This document shows positions 24,930 through 32,616 of a stretch of DNA of 64,000 nt, one piece after another. Position 1 is the first letter of the stretch. Each line of letters starts with the position of its first letter. Where the stretch lies: contig CAYMCZ010000012.1 of assembly GCA_964389285.1 (NCBI GenBank), positions 1 through 64,000 of the forward strand. The letters run 5' to 3'. A program made the translations under genes and the position numbers. The stretch is from Alectryocaccobium sp964389285 (GTDB lineage: Bacteria > Bacillota > Clostridia > Lachnospirales > Lachnospiraceae). The notes beneath the pieces were generated by a model. The model saw nothing but the letters and a program-made list of their open reading frames with translations, searched no databases and was not told the DNA's origin.

Positions 24930-26276
24930 ATGCCTAGATTAATTATGATAATAGCTATAATTATAGCGGCTGCAATCATGGCAGTTGCTATATCGCTACA
25001 AAAGAAAAGGAACAAAGATAAGGCGGATAATAAAGAAGGTTTAACCTTTCTTCCTAAAGGTAGAGAAGAAGGTGTTGTTTTTGGAAATTATAAAGGAAAA
25101 AGAGTTTGTTCTCCGACGAAAGATGAAGGTCATATAGTTGTATTCGGCGGATCTGGAAAGGGCAAGACATCTGCTCTTTTAATACCTACTTTAAGGGTTT
25201 GGAAGGGAACATTTTTTGCTATCGACATATCAGGCGATATTCAAAAAAACGTGTCATCTGCAAACGCCATAATATATAATCCGACAGATAAAAACACGAT
25301 ACCGTTTAACGTCTTTGCGCCCATTGACGAAATAGAGTCATTTGCAGACAAGAACGAAGCCTTAGAGCAGATGGCACATCTTATCATGCCGGATGTTCCG
25401 GGTGCGGATGACACCACGTCATTCTTTACCAAAAACGGCAGAAAGATTCTGACGGCGGCACTTATAGCGTTTTATTATAAGGGCGTGGATTTTACCGATA
25501 TATGCGAGGCTATTGTATCGTTATCTTACGAGAAACTTTTTCAATTCATCCGCAGCACAAAGAACGAGCAGGCTAATCTTTATATTGGCAGTTTTGACGG
25601 AAGCAACGAAAAAAATACTGCCGGATGCAAGCAGGCTGTTGACGAAAAGATAGGACTGTTCGCTACAAACGCAAGTGTTAAAAATTCGGTGCGCCGCCCC
25701 AAAGAAAATGAAGATTCGCTCACGGCTTTAACCGTGGATGAAAGAAGCGTCTTCGTGATAATCCCGGACGAGAAACTGAAGCTTTATGCTCCGCTCCTTG
25801 GACTTATCACGGCAACGACACTTGAATTTCTCTCAAAAAGAGAAACAAGAAAAGATCCTAAAGTGCTGCTTTGTCTTGATGAGTTTGCATCTCTTGGAAA
25901 ACTGTCCATGCTTGACGCTCTTCGTAAGCTCCGAAAGAAAAACGTGCGGATCATGCCGCTTACGCAATCGCTTGCGGATGTCGATTTGATTTATGGCGAC
26001 AGAGAACGAAAAGCGATGCTGGACAACTTTGCATATAAAGTAGTCCTTTCAGCAAGTAATACTGAAACGCAGGAATACTTCGCAAAGCTGATAGGTTACG
26101 AAAAAGAGAAAAAATACAGCTATACAAAATCTGAAAGGTCGAATTCCACAACAACCAGTGAGCATAAGGAATATGCTGTCGAACCGGCAACGCTTGACCG
26201 TCTGGGAGACGACCTTATACTGTTGCATCCGTTTGGATATTTGCGGCTCAATAAAAATTTTTATTTTAAAAATTAG
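24930..26276 (+). CDS. VirD4/TraG-type coupling protein
   Basis: 448 residues: an N-terminal transmembrane helix (3-21), Walker A GGSGKGKTS near residue 73, Walker B LLCLDEFASLGKL near residue 315 and the C-terminal TraG block (NTETQEYFAKLIG, RLGDDLILLHPFG). It recognises the relaxosome and protein cargo and hands them to the T4SS channel. It lies 29 bases after the relaxase. Its TAG stop overlaps the first hairpin of the second array. Confidence 0.95.
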   Translation: MPRLIMIIAIIIAAAIMAVAISLQKKRNKDKADNKEGLTFLPKGREEGVVFGNYKGKRVCSPTKDEGHIVVFGGSGKGKTSALLIPTLRVWKGTFFAIDISGDIQKNVSSANAIIYNPTDKNTIPFNVFAPIDEIESFADKNEALEQMAHLIMPDVPGADDTTSFFTKNGRKILTAALIAFYYKGVDFTDICEAIVSLSYEKLFQFIRSTKNEQANLYIGSFDGSNEKNTAGCKQAVDEKIGLFATNASVKNSVRRPKENEDSLTALTVDERSVFVIIPDEKLKLYAPLLGLITATTLEFLSKRETRKDPKVLLCLDEFASLGKLSMLDALRKLRKKNVRIMPLTQSLADVDLIYGDRERKAMLDNFAYKVVLSASNTETQEYFAKLIGYEKEKKYSYTKSERSNSTTTSEHKEYAVEPATLDRLGDDLILLHPFGYLRLNKNFYFKN

Positions 26277-26370
26277 GTGCCATTAATGGCACCTTGGCCG
26301 AGCCGGAGATCCAGGTAACATTTCTGTTACCTTGGCTGCGCCGGAGATTCAGGTAACATTTCTGTTACCT
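26275..26370 (+). repeat. Second cluster of three 20-nt hairpins of the same family
   Basis: Units at 26275-26294 (aggtgccattaatggcacct, perfect), 26313-26332 and 26351-26370 (aggtaacatttctgttacct) keep the aggt/acct ends, the 38-bp period and ccgga-containing linkers of the 23007-23701 array. With that array they bracket the zinc-ribbon, relaxase and coupling-protein genes. Linkers carry small stems such as ggc-cga-gcc and ggc-tgc-gcc. Confidence 0.95.
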
Positions 26371-27400
26371 TTTGCGATTTCGTATCGCAGCATTCATATA
26401 CTGCCTTTTATTCTGCCTTATCCTGCGGATATGCAGAATAGCATTTGCAGCATACGAATAAGGGGCAAGCCCCTTACAAGCGATATTTTAGCTTACATCA
26501 AAATATCACTCTACCCCGGCAAAAGCGGCCGTGCCTCTTTTGCTTACGGGGGGATATTCCCCCGCCGAGAATTAGTTTTTGCTACTTTCAAAAACTTTTC
26601 TCTTCCCCCTATAAAAGAATCCGGAAATTAAAGAATTTCATTCTTTTCTTTTCGTATTCTTTTATGGCAGATACGTCTTGCGTATCTGCATCGGGGCGGC
26701 TGCCCCTGCAAGGCTTATGTATTTTCGCCGGATACGGCAGCGATATTTTCGCTGCCACAATCCGCCATAAAATACCCGCCTTTCCCCCGCAATACCCCTA
26801 ACCAAAGGTTAGTGGTTTACAAGCTATACCAGTAATGTTTGCACTTCGTGCAAAATTACTGGTACCGGCTTGTACCGGCTGCGCCGTTACTAAGCCTTAG
26901 CTTGCAAGCGTGCCGCTTGACCGCACGCCCGCTCTGCGCTCGTTTCATTTTGACTGCCAGCACTTCGTGCGGCAGACAAAATAAAGCGTGCTTGTTCGGT
27001 CGCAATGGGGCTGTGCCCCCTACGCAAAATACTCATCCTGCAATGAGCAGCACTTCGTGCTTCTCATTTCGGATACGTATTTAGCTACCCCCTCGCAGCT
27101 TAAAACAGCTTTGCTGTTTTTTAGCTGCCGTGGGGCAAGCCCCCCACGCTTATTTAGGGCTGCACATAAGCGCAGCCTTTAAATAAGCTCCCCCTTTAAA
27201 ACCCATACGTAGCGGCTGCACGGTGCGTTTTAGAGGCATTGCCCGATTTGTCGGCCAATGCATATATGTTTTGTTTATGCGATTTGTGCAATATGCACAA
27301 AGGTATAACATATTTTCAACAATAACACGCATAGATCGCCTTGCAAAGGCGAAGCATATTTGTGCAATATGCACAATTTTAACCAAAATCTAAAAACCGA
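26371..27400. other. Noncoding region densely packed with hairpins
   Basis: No credible gene is present. Clear stem-loops include 26374-26388, 26460-26475 (aaggggcaagcccctt), 26547-26564, 26667-26689, 26693-26706, 26736-26756, 26827-26864 (10-bp plus 6-bp stems), 26948-26981, 27007-27019, 27042-27068, 27096-27127, 27130-27148, 27148-27188 and 27337-27351. GCACTTCGTGC is the tip of three of them, each with different, self-complementary outer arms. The palindrome ttgtgcaatatgcacaa occurs at 27284-27300 and 27360-27376. Candidates are a single-strand origin, oriT, structured RNA or recombination hot spot. Confidence 0.85.
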
Positions 27401-27438
27401 TTTTTGAAAAAATGTTCTCCGGCACACGTTTTTGAAAT

Positions 27439-27644
27439 CTTACTCCGTTTTTGTTGTGCGTTTTTCTCTCATCGGTTTGCTTTTGTCACTATAACAACTT
27501 TCTTTCTTACTGCAAGAGCTGCCCTACGGCGTCTCGCTTACGCTTGTCTCTTGCAGCAATTCATTCAGGTTGTTTTTTAAGTGCCACGCAAACCCGAAAG
27601 ATGAGCGAAAAACTCAAAAGCACAACAAAAATGAAAGGAGTAAG
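27439..27644. repeat. Long imperfect nested inverted repeat upstream of the DUF5688-like gene
   Basis: The left arm 27439-27480 (cttactccg...cggtttgc) pairs with the right arm 27588-27644 (gcaaacccg...ggagtaag), with some bulges. Inside is a perfect 9-bp stem ctgcaagag/ctcttgcag (27510-27518/27548-27556), flanked by acaac/gttgt. The whole could fold into one structure of about 205 nt. It lies 107 bases before the next gene. Confidence 0.75.
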
Positions 27645-27751
27645 AAAAACCAAAAACAGATGCCTGCGAAAGAATTAGACGCTCCCCTCAGAAAAAGCTC
27701 TAAATCTAAAAGCACAAATTAGAAATCAAAAAGCAAAGGAGAACAAAAGAC

Positions 27752-28351
27752 ATGACAAAAATATCTGAAAGAAACGATTTTAGACAACTTAAAAACACAG
27801 ATTATCTTATAAATAATTTATGTGTAGGCTTGCGGAAAACCAGTTCCAAGCCGGGCATAAAAAAAGAATCTGAATTAGACGGTATTGAAGCATATCTCTA
27901 CATTCCCTTTACTGAGGGTAAGCACATCATCATAACGGAGGAATTATTAAAGCCTGCCGATCTGACGCCGGATGAAGCATGGAATATAGCGGAAGTTAAT
28001 ACCGCAAAAAAAGCTGTACTGGTAAATTTAAACAGCATCTTAGCCGAATTGTCAGATGGCGAATATGAAGAAACGGCAATGAATGAAACGCCTCTTTACG
28101 TTCTGACAAATAAAAATAAAATGTGCGGAGCTTCTGCGATACTTAATAAAAACATCTTACGTGAGTTTGGCCATAAGCACAACACGGATAAAATAGTTGT
28201 TTTTCCTGCTTCAATACATGAAATGCTGATTATGCCTTATAAGGAAGACTACGACATGAACGCAATGTCAATGTTGGTAAAAACCATAAATGAAACACAG
28301 GTTGAGCCTCATGAACGGCTGACAGATAAGGCTTACCTGATGGCGGTTTAA
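27752..28351 (+). CDS. DUF5688-like accessory protein
   Basis: 199 residues. The C-terminal half has LYVLTNKNKMCGASAILNKNILREF and IVVFPASIHEMLIMPY, the blocks I associate with DUF5688 proteins common on Clostridia mobile elements. Its biochemical role is unknown. A gcaaaggagaac site precedes the ATG. It is the first gene after the hairpin-rich noncoding region and opens the accessory module. Confidence 0.75.
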   Translation: MTKISERNDFRQLKNTDYLINNLCVGLRKTSSKPGIKKESELDGIEAYLYIPFTEGKHIIITEELLKPADLTPDEAWNIAEVNTAKKAVLVNLNSILAELSDGEYEETAMNETPLYVLTNKNKMCGASAILNKNILREFGHKHNTDKIVVFPASIHEMLIMPYKEDYDMNAMSMLVKTINETQVEPHERLTDKAYLMAV

Positions 28352-28379
28352 GTTAATTCGTAACTGAATATAAAGCATA

Positions 28380-28407
28380 CCACCTGCCGCTTATTTGCGG
28401 CAGGTGG
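28380..28407 (+). repeat. Intergenic hairpin 1 of the CTGCCGC family
   Basis: A perfect 11-bp stem, ccacctgccgc/gcggcaggtgg, with a 6-base loop. It ends a few bases before the ribosome-binding site of the next gene. Related hairpins occur at 28744-28766 and 29026-29052. Confidence 0.9.
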
Positions 28408-28421
28408 GAAAGGAGAAGAAA

Positions 28422-28727
28422 ATGAAAAAGATTATCAACGGAAAAAAATACGACACGGAAACGGCTACAAAGATAGGATATACTGATAGCTGCCACCACT
28501 ACAACGATTTTCATTATTGGGAGGAGGCGCTTTATCAGAAGAAAACCGGCGAGTTTTTTCTTTATGGCGAAGGCGGGCCAGCTTCAAAATATGCCGAAAG
28601 ATGTCCTGATGGCTTGTGCGGGAGCAAGCAAATAATTCCGTTTACCGAGAAAGAAGCGCAGGAGTGGGCCGAAAAATATTTAGATGTAGATAAATACGAA
28701 AGCATTTTTGGACCTGTAGAAGAATAA
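28422..28727 (+). CDS. Hypothetical 101-residue accessory protein
   Basis: Starts at ATG 28422 with aaaggagaag upstream; a longer frame from 28395 would run through the hairpin and is unlikely. The sequence MKKIINGKKYDTETATKIGY...YQKKTGEFFLYGEGGPASKY is of a type frequent on Lachnospiraceae elements, but I cannot assign a function. It contains several Cys residues and acidic C-terminal helices. Confidence 0.75.
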   Translation: MKKIINGKKYDTETATKIGYTDSCHHYNDFHYWEEALYQKKTGEFFLYGEGGPASKYAERCPDGLCGSKQIIPFTEKEAQEWAEKYLDVDKYESIFGPVEE

Positions 28728-28743
28728 AAAATAATAGCACACC

Positions 28744-28766
28744 GGCTGCCGCTTAAGGCGGCAGCC
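28744..28766 (+). repeat. Intergenic hairpin 2 of the CTGCCGC family
   Basis: Stem ggctgccgc/gcggcagcc (9 bp) with a 5-base ttaag loop, placed just upstream of the aggaga ribosome-binding site of the next small gene. It shares ctgccgctta with hairpins 1 and 3, while the outer pairs differ compensatorily. Confidence 0.9.
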
Positions 28767-28783
28767 AGAAAGGAGACAAAAAC

Positions 28784-29002
28784 ATGAGCAACACATTAGG
28801 AGCGATAAAAAAGGTATATGAACTGATTGGCTTTGAAACACCTGAAATAATATTCGATATTAGAGATGACTATCTAACAGAACATGAAGCACGAAACGGA
28901 CGAAATGTTATATGGTATCTGGATGAAACTTACAATGTTGCAGTTTATACTGATACGTTAGAGGTTTTATCTGATGAAGAAATAGAAAAAGAGTTGTGCT
29001 GA
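28784..29002 (+). CDS. Hypothetical 72-residue accessory protein
   Basis: MSNTLGAIKKVYELIGFETPEIIFDIRDDY... is a small acidic protein with an agaaaggagac site upstream. No family recognised. It lies in a run of small genes separated by CTGCCGC hairpins. Confidence 0.7.
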   Translation: MSNTLGAIKKVYELIGFETPEIIFDIRDDYLTEHEARNGRNVIWYLDETYNVAVYTDTLEVLSDEEIEKELC

Positions 29003-29025
29003 AATGCTTAAAAATTAAAAATGCG

Positions 29026-29052
29026 CCGGCTGCCGCTTAGGGCGGCAGCCGG
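29026..29052 (+). repeat. Intergenic hairpin 3 of the CTGCCGC family
   Basis: Stem ccggctgccgc/gcggcagccgg (11 bp) with a ttagg loop. Unlike the first two it is not followed directly by a ribosome-binding site; about 170 bases of AT-rich sequence with no clear gene intervene before 29224. Confidence 0.9.
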
Positions 29053-29223
29053 AAGAATAAAAGAAGCAATAAATATTTTTTAACTTTTCGTTTGCGATTT
29101 TGTTAAACTTTTTGCTGGTTAGATTGCAAAATTTAACGCAACATTTTATAATGTAAACACCATTGAGGAATTAGAAAAATGGTTTTCTGCTTTAAATACA
29201 AATAAATGAAGGGTTGAAGCGAC

Positions 29224-29445
29224 ATGAGAAAAGAAAGGTGGGCTGATACACGATTCGAAATAGATTTCCCTTTGCCGGAGCGTGTTCAAAGAGTGGTTGA
29301 TAATCTTGAAAGACTTGATCTTGAAGAACACTACGGATACTTTGAAGAATGCGGATTTATTGAGTCTATGGCGAAGCATTACATAGGACATGGATTAACG
29401 GAAGAACAATACAATATTTTACTTTTAAGGTATCATGGAGGTTGA
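29224..29445 (+). CDS. Small protein coupled to the HipA-like kinase
   Basis: 73 residues, acidic and probably helical (RVVDNLERLDLEEHYGYFEECGF...LTEEQYNILLLRYHGG). Its end overlaps the start region of the HipA-like gene by 11 bases. Small helical proteins upstream of HipA-type kinases are often antitoxins or modulators, so that is the working guess. No HTH is evident. Confidence 0.7.
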   Translation: MRKERWADTRFEIDFPLPERVQRVVDNLERLDLEEHYGYFEECGFIESMAKHYIGHGLTEEQYNILLLRYHGG

Positions 29446-30475
29446 GTTGAAAATACATGATTTTAATAACTGTCCGATAAGTGATCGCAATGGTTTTTAC
29501 GGTGGACAGGCAGGAAGTAAAGAGGGAATTGTCTTTAACGATGAATACTGGATTATTAAATATCCAAAAACAACTCGTGGAATGAGAAACGTTCAGATTT
29601 CTTACACAACATCTCCGATTTCAGAGTATATAGGTTCACATATATACAGAATTTTCGGTTATGATGCACATGAGACTCTGATAGGTATAAGAAACAATAA
29701 GCTGGTAGTGGCATGTAAAGACTTTTGTGAAAGTCCGGGTGAACTATTGGAATATCGGACGTTGAGAAATATTTATAACGAAAAAATCGAAGAACATGAA
29801 AGTAAAACCGGAGCCTCGTCTTCTCATTCACAGGCAAGCATAGATGAAATAATGATAAATATGGAACACAATCCGATATTAAAGACGATCCCTGAGGCAA
29901 GGAGTAGATTTTGGGATTGTGCCGTTGTGGACGTTATGATTAATAATAACGACCGAAATAATGGGAATTGGGGCGTGTTAAGAAAACAGGGAGAATATGT
30001 TCTTGCTCCCATATATGATAATGGCGCGAGTTTCTCCAGTAAGTTATCAGATGAACAAATTACTAGTATTCTTAAAAATCCTACTAGGCTTTCACAAAGT
30101 ATCGATACAACGAGAACGGCATATATTTACCAAGACAAAGAACTATTTGCAAAAGACCTTTTGGCGTTGAATATTGAAGATTTAAAAGAAAGCGTTCAGA
30201 AGATAGTAAATTTGTATTCAGAAAGAAAAACAGAAATAGAAAGCTTCATAGATGATGTTCCTGAAACTTATGATTCATTTGTTGTATGCAGCGCAGCGAA
30301 CAAAGAATTGATAAAACAAACAACACAGTTGCGAATGGAGTTATTAATTGAGCCAACACTGCATCGAGACTATGAAAACGAAGTAACGGAAAAGGATTTC
30401 AGAACTCAACTCAAAGAATTGCAGAATGAGCCGAGAGATACAAAAACCATAAAAGATGAAGAATACGAATATTAA
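29435..30475 (+). CDS. HipA/CtkA-like Ser/Thr kinase with shared C-terminal tail
   Basis: 346 residues with HipA-type kinase features: SKEGIVFNDEYWIIKYPK (nucleotide-binding Lys strand), SEYIGSHIYRIFG, catalytic DVMINNNDRNNGNWG (about 170) and the metal-binding APIYDNGASF. HipA kinases phosphorylate translation factors and cause dormancy. A TTG at 29447 has GGAGG 5 bases upstream and may be the true start. The last 40 residues, DFRTQLKELQNE...DEEYEY, are the tail shared with ArdC, RadC, VapD and the SpoVG-like protein. A kinase toxin carrying this tail could be a transferred effector. Confidence 0.82.
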   Translation: MEVELKIHDFNNCPISDRNGFYGGQAGSKEGIVFNDEYWIIKYPKTTRGMRNVQISYTTSPISEYIGSHIYRIFGYDAHETLIGIRNNKLVVACKDFCESPGELLEYRTLRNIYNEKIEEHESKTGASSSHSQASIDEIMINMEHNPILKTIPEARSRFWDCAVVDVMINNNDRNNGNWGVLRKQGEYVLAPIYDNGASFSSKLSDEQITSILKNPTRLSQSIDTTRTAYIYQDKELFAKDLLALNIEDLKESVQKIVNLYSERKTEIESFIDDVPETYDSFVVCSAANKELIKQTTQLRMELLIEPTLHRDYENEVTEKDFRTQLKELQNEPRDTKTIKDEEYEY

Positions 30476-30489
30476 AGGAGGCTGATATT

Positions 30490-30792
30490 ATGTGCATTTA
30501 TTCTATTGAAGAAATAAAAAGCAAAAGCCGCCCTGTTTTTGCAGAAGAGGACTATATTGAAAAGGCATATCTTTTTGGGTCATACGCCAGAGGCGAAGCG
30601 AAAGAAGAAAGTGACATCGATGTGCTCCTTGAACTGAACAGAATTGTAGGTTGGGAAGTGTATTCAATATATGACAAATTTGAACTCATTTTTAAAAAGA
30701 GAATAGATGTTCTTACTACGGATGAAATTGAATCTAATGAACGGTTAAAAAAACTTGTAAATAGAGATAAGGTGCTTATATATGAACGATAG
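30490..30792 (+). CDS. MNT-type minimal nucleotidyltransferase
   Basis: 100 residues with the pol-beta-superfamily motif FGSYARGEAKEESDIDVLLEL (GSxxRG and the two catalytic Asp) and a third Asp in RIDVLTTDEI. MNT proteins of this size often act as antitoxins that AMPylate a partner HEPN toxin (MntA-HepT). No HEPN protein follows here; the next gene is VbhA-like. The aaggagg site is strong. Confidence 0.88.
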   Translation: MCIYSIEEIKSKSRPVFAEEDYIEKAYLFGSYARGEAKEESDIDVLLELNRIVGWEVYSIYDKFELIFKKRIDVLTTDEIESNERLKKLVNRDKVLIYER

Positions 30793-30813
30793 GACAAATA
30801 ATCGGAGGATATT

Positions 30814-30987
30814 ATGATAGTTGAAAACACAAAAGAAAACAGAGAACTAAAAGCTGTAGTAGCAACAATGGCGATAGAGAACATGTTTTTTAGTAAAGAA
30901 TTTTTGGAAGAGATGATAAAAGTTGGAAAGGGCGAAAAATCCTCAGAGGAACTACGCCAGGAAATAATTCGAAAATATGTCAAATAG
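30814..30987 (+). CDS. VbhA-like small antitoxin
   Basis: A 57-residue frame with aatcggagg 5-13 bases upstream: MIVENTKENRELKAVVATMAIENMFFSKEFLEEMIKVGKG... The helical pattern resembles VbhA-type antitoxins of Fic enzymes (a conserved helix, then SxEFLxxxxxxxxGxxxxEELRxEI). No Fic toxin is adjacent, so it is an orphan or has another partner. It is too short for routine ORF calling but has good start signals. Confidence 0.65.
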   Translation: MIVENTKENRELKAVVATMAIENMFFSKEFLEEMIKVGKGEKSSEELRQEIIRKYVK

Positions 30988-30995
30988 GGTGCGAT

Positions 30996-31373
30996 ATGAA
31001 AACATTAACAATTAAAAAAGTATCTGAATTAGCTTCAACAAATGACAAAAGGCTGCTTTTTTGTGAATTTATTGATGAATTTATAAAGGCTGATTCGAAA
31101 GAAAAAGAGATGATGATCATAGAACAACCGATATATATACAATCTGATCCTGCATATATGGCAGAATTGGCATGTGCTGTACACAGGTTGTCTAACTTGT
31201 TTGGGCTGATGCCGCCGCCTTGGGTGTTTGATAGTAAATTCACCTTAAAGCAAAAAAAATATGCTTTTGATACAATGAATAAGAATTATCAGATTTTTTT
31301 AGAGGAAACATCTTTACCGGAATATAGAATGAGAAATTTGTTTTATGGTGAAGACGTTCTAAAAAGGTGTTAA
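30996..31373 (+). CDS. Hypothetical 125-residue protein of the toxin-antitoxin module
   Basis: Mostly helical, with LSNLFGLMPPPWVFDSKFTLKQKKYAFDTMNKN and a C-terminal LPEYRMRNLFYGEDVLKRC. The ending resembles proteins seen next to nucleotidyltransferases in Bacillota, so it may be the partner of the MNT protein. It lies 8 bases after the VbhA-like gene. Function not established. Confidence 0.65.
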   Translation: MKTLTIKKVSELASTNDKRLLFCEFIDEFIKADSKEKEMMIIEQPIYIQSDPAYMAELACAVHRLSNLFGLMPPPWVFDSKFTLKQKKYAFDTMNKNYQIFLEETSLPEYRMRNLFYGEDVLKRC

Positions 31374-31376
31374 ATT

Positions 31377-31470
31377 ATGCTTAAAAAGGAAGAAATTGAA
31401 AAGCATCTCCAAGTGCTAAATCAAAAATTAGCAGAAAGAAGCGTATAAAGACTAAGAATACGAATATTAA
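31377..31470 (+). pseudogene. Remnant of a gene with the EYEY tail
   Basis: ATG 31377 opens a 23-codon frame (MLKKEEIEKHLQVLNQKLAERSV). In another frame the following bases read EAYKD-stop-EYEY-stop, the last codons of the tail seen in HipA and VapD, with taa where those have gaa. This looks like a decayed member of the tailed family. Confidence 0.5.
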
Positions 31471-31511
31471 TATATTGATGAGTTCTTGTGTGTGATTTAT
31501 TCAAAACTCAA

Positions 31512-31571
31512 AAGTATTGACACTTACTGAAAAACCCTGTAAAATAAGGGTGTTCAGAGGTGTCAATACTT
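31512..31571 (+). promoter_or_regulatory. Consensus promoter embedded in a 60-bp nested palindrome
   Basis: Arms aagtattgacac (31512-31523) and gtgtcaatactt (31560-31571) are perfect inverted repeats. Inside them ctgaa/ttcag and accct/agggt also pair. TTGACA (31517-31522) and TAAAAT (31540-31545), 17 bp apart, form a near-consensus promoter reading into the serine recombinase. Because TTGACA is part of the palindrome, a mirrored copy reads left with tttaca as -10. It could be an autoregulatory operator or the recombinase crossover site. Confidence 0.85.
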
Positions 31572-31598
31572 ATATTCGTAGAAAACAGGTGAATTTTG

Positions 31599-32183
31599 AT
31601 GAAATATGGTTATATTCGAGTGTCAACAAAGGGACAGGCGAAAGACGGAAACAGTCTTGAGGGACAGGAAAAACAGCTAAAGGAAGCCGGAGCCGAAAAG
31701 ATTTTTAAGGATGTTTTCACCGGGAAAAAGATAGAGCGTCCGCAGCTTAAAAAACTGCTTAAAGCGGTTGACGATGGCGACAGTATCATTGTCACAAAAC
31801 TTGACCGCATGGCAAGAACTGCCTACGAGGGGATTAAAGTTGTAAATGACCTGCTTGAAAAGGGCGTGAGCGTTCACATCTTAAACATAGGTATTATTGA
31901 TAATTCTCCAACAGGAAAACTTATCAGAACTATTTTTTTAGGTTTTGCCGAGTTTGAGCGAGATATGATTATTGAACGAACCCAGGAGGGAAAAGCAATA
32001 GCAAAGCTAAAGCCGGGTTTTAAAGAGGGCAGACCGAGAATAGATAAAGCCCGGATGGATCACGCCATGGAATTACTGGAAACCGAGTCTTATAATTCAG
32101 TGGCAAGTCAAACCGGAATCAGTAAAAGCTCTTTGATTCGAGAGAAGAAAAGAAGAAAAAATAATATAAATTTTATAGAATGA
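31599..32183 (+). CDS. Small serine recombinase (resolvase/invertase)
   Basis: 194 residues: the catalytic domain has YIRVSTKGQ (Ser9), LEGQEKQL, KLDRMARTAYEG and GFAEFERDMIIERTQEG, and a C-terminal HTH (SVASQTGISKSSLIREKK). This is the resolvase/invertase class, not the large integrase class. The ATG at 31599 has aggtgaa upstream. It may resolve element multimers or invert the palindromic promoter directly upstream. It is the only intact site-specific recombinase in the element. Confidence 0.93.
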   Translation: MKYGYIRVSTKGQAKDGNSLEGQEKQLKEAGAEKIFKDVFTGKKIERPQLKKLLKAVDDGDSIIVTKLDRMARTAYEGIKVVNDLLEKGVSVHILNIGIIDNSPTGKLIRTIFLGFAEFERDMIIERTQEGKAIAKLKPGFKEGRPRIDKARMDHAMELLETESYNSVASQTGISKSSLIREKKRRKNNINFIE

Positions 32184-32292
32184 TTATTGAAAAATTTCTT
32201 AAAGTATAGGAAAATTAGTTATACTATATTAAGCTGAAAACATTTGAATATTAAACAAAAGAAACAATATATAGATTTGGAGGATGTAATAA

Positions 32293-32616
32293 ATGAGAGA
32301 ATCAAGATTTACGGCTAAAATCGACTTCGACAAAGAGAGAATACTGCAAGAGGGTTATACGGAAGAACACGTATGGAGTTATGTTAAAAAGTTGTTTTCT
32401 GTATATGGCTGTACAGAAATCGGAAAGGGGATTTATAAAGGGCGAGATGGGGATTCGGATATGGGGAGTATATATTTTCCTGTAATTCAAATGATGTCAG
32501 AAGAAAAGATAAGACAAATGATCAAAGAGTGTAAGGTAATATCAGATACAGAAATCGACGATATTATGCTTGAAATGAAAGAAGAAGGTGTTGCATTTGG
32601 GAAAGCGGCAGTATAA
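32293..32616 (+). CDS. Hypothetical 107-residue protein paired with VapD-like RNase
   Basis: MRESRFTAKIDFDKERILQEGYTEEHVWSYVKKLFSVYG...; its end overlaps the start of the VapD-like gene by 29 bases. VapD toxins are usually partnered by a small upstream antitoxin, so this is a candidate antitoxin. I see no known DNA-binding motif. A strong ttggagga site and an AT-rich promoter-like leader precede it. Confidence 0.7.
   Translation: MRESRFTAKIDFDKERILQEGYTEEHVWSYVKKLFSVYGCTEIGKGIYKGRDGDSDMGSIYFPVIQMMSEEKIRQMIKECKVISDTEIDDIMLEMKEEGVAFGKAAV

Noticed and set aside
23007..26370. Integron attC sites
   Set aside because: Hairpins are only 20 nt, lack attC-type RYYYAAC/GTTRRRY core sites and no IntI-type integrase is present in the element.
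26332..27678. Several plus-strand open frames of 64-118 codons in the noncoding region
   Set aside because: They run through perfect hairpins, have no ribosome-binding sites and give cysteine/proline-rich, non-protein-like sequences.
29053..29223. Short frame ending LEKWFSALNTNK before the HipA module
   Set aside because: No acceptable start codon or ribosome-binding site after the in-frame stop; possibly a gene remnant, but not supportable as a gene.
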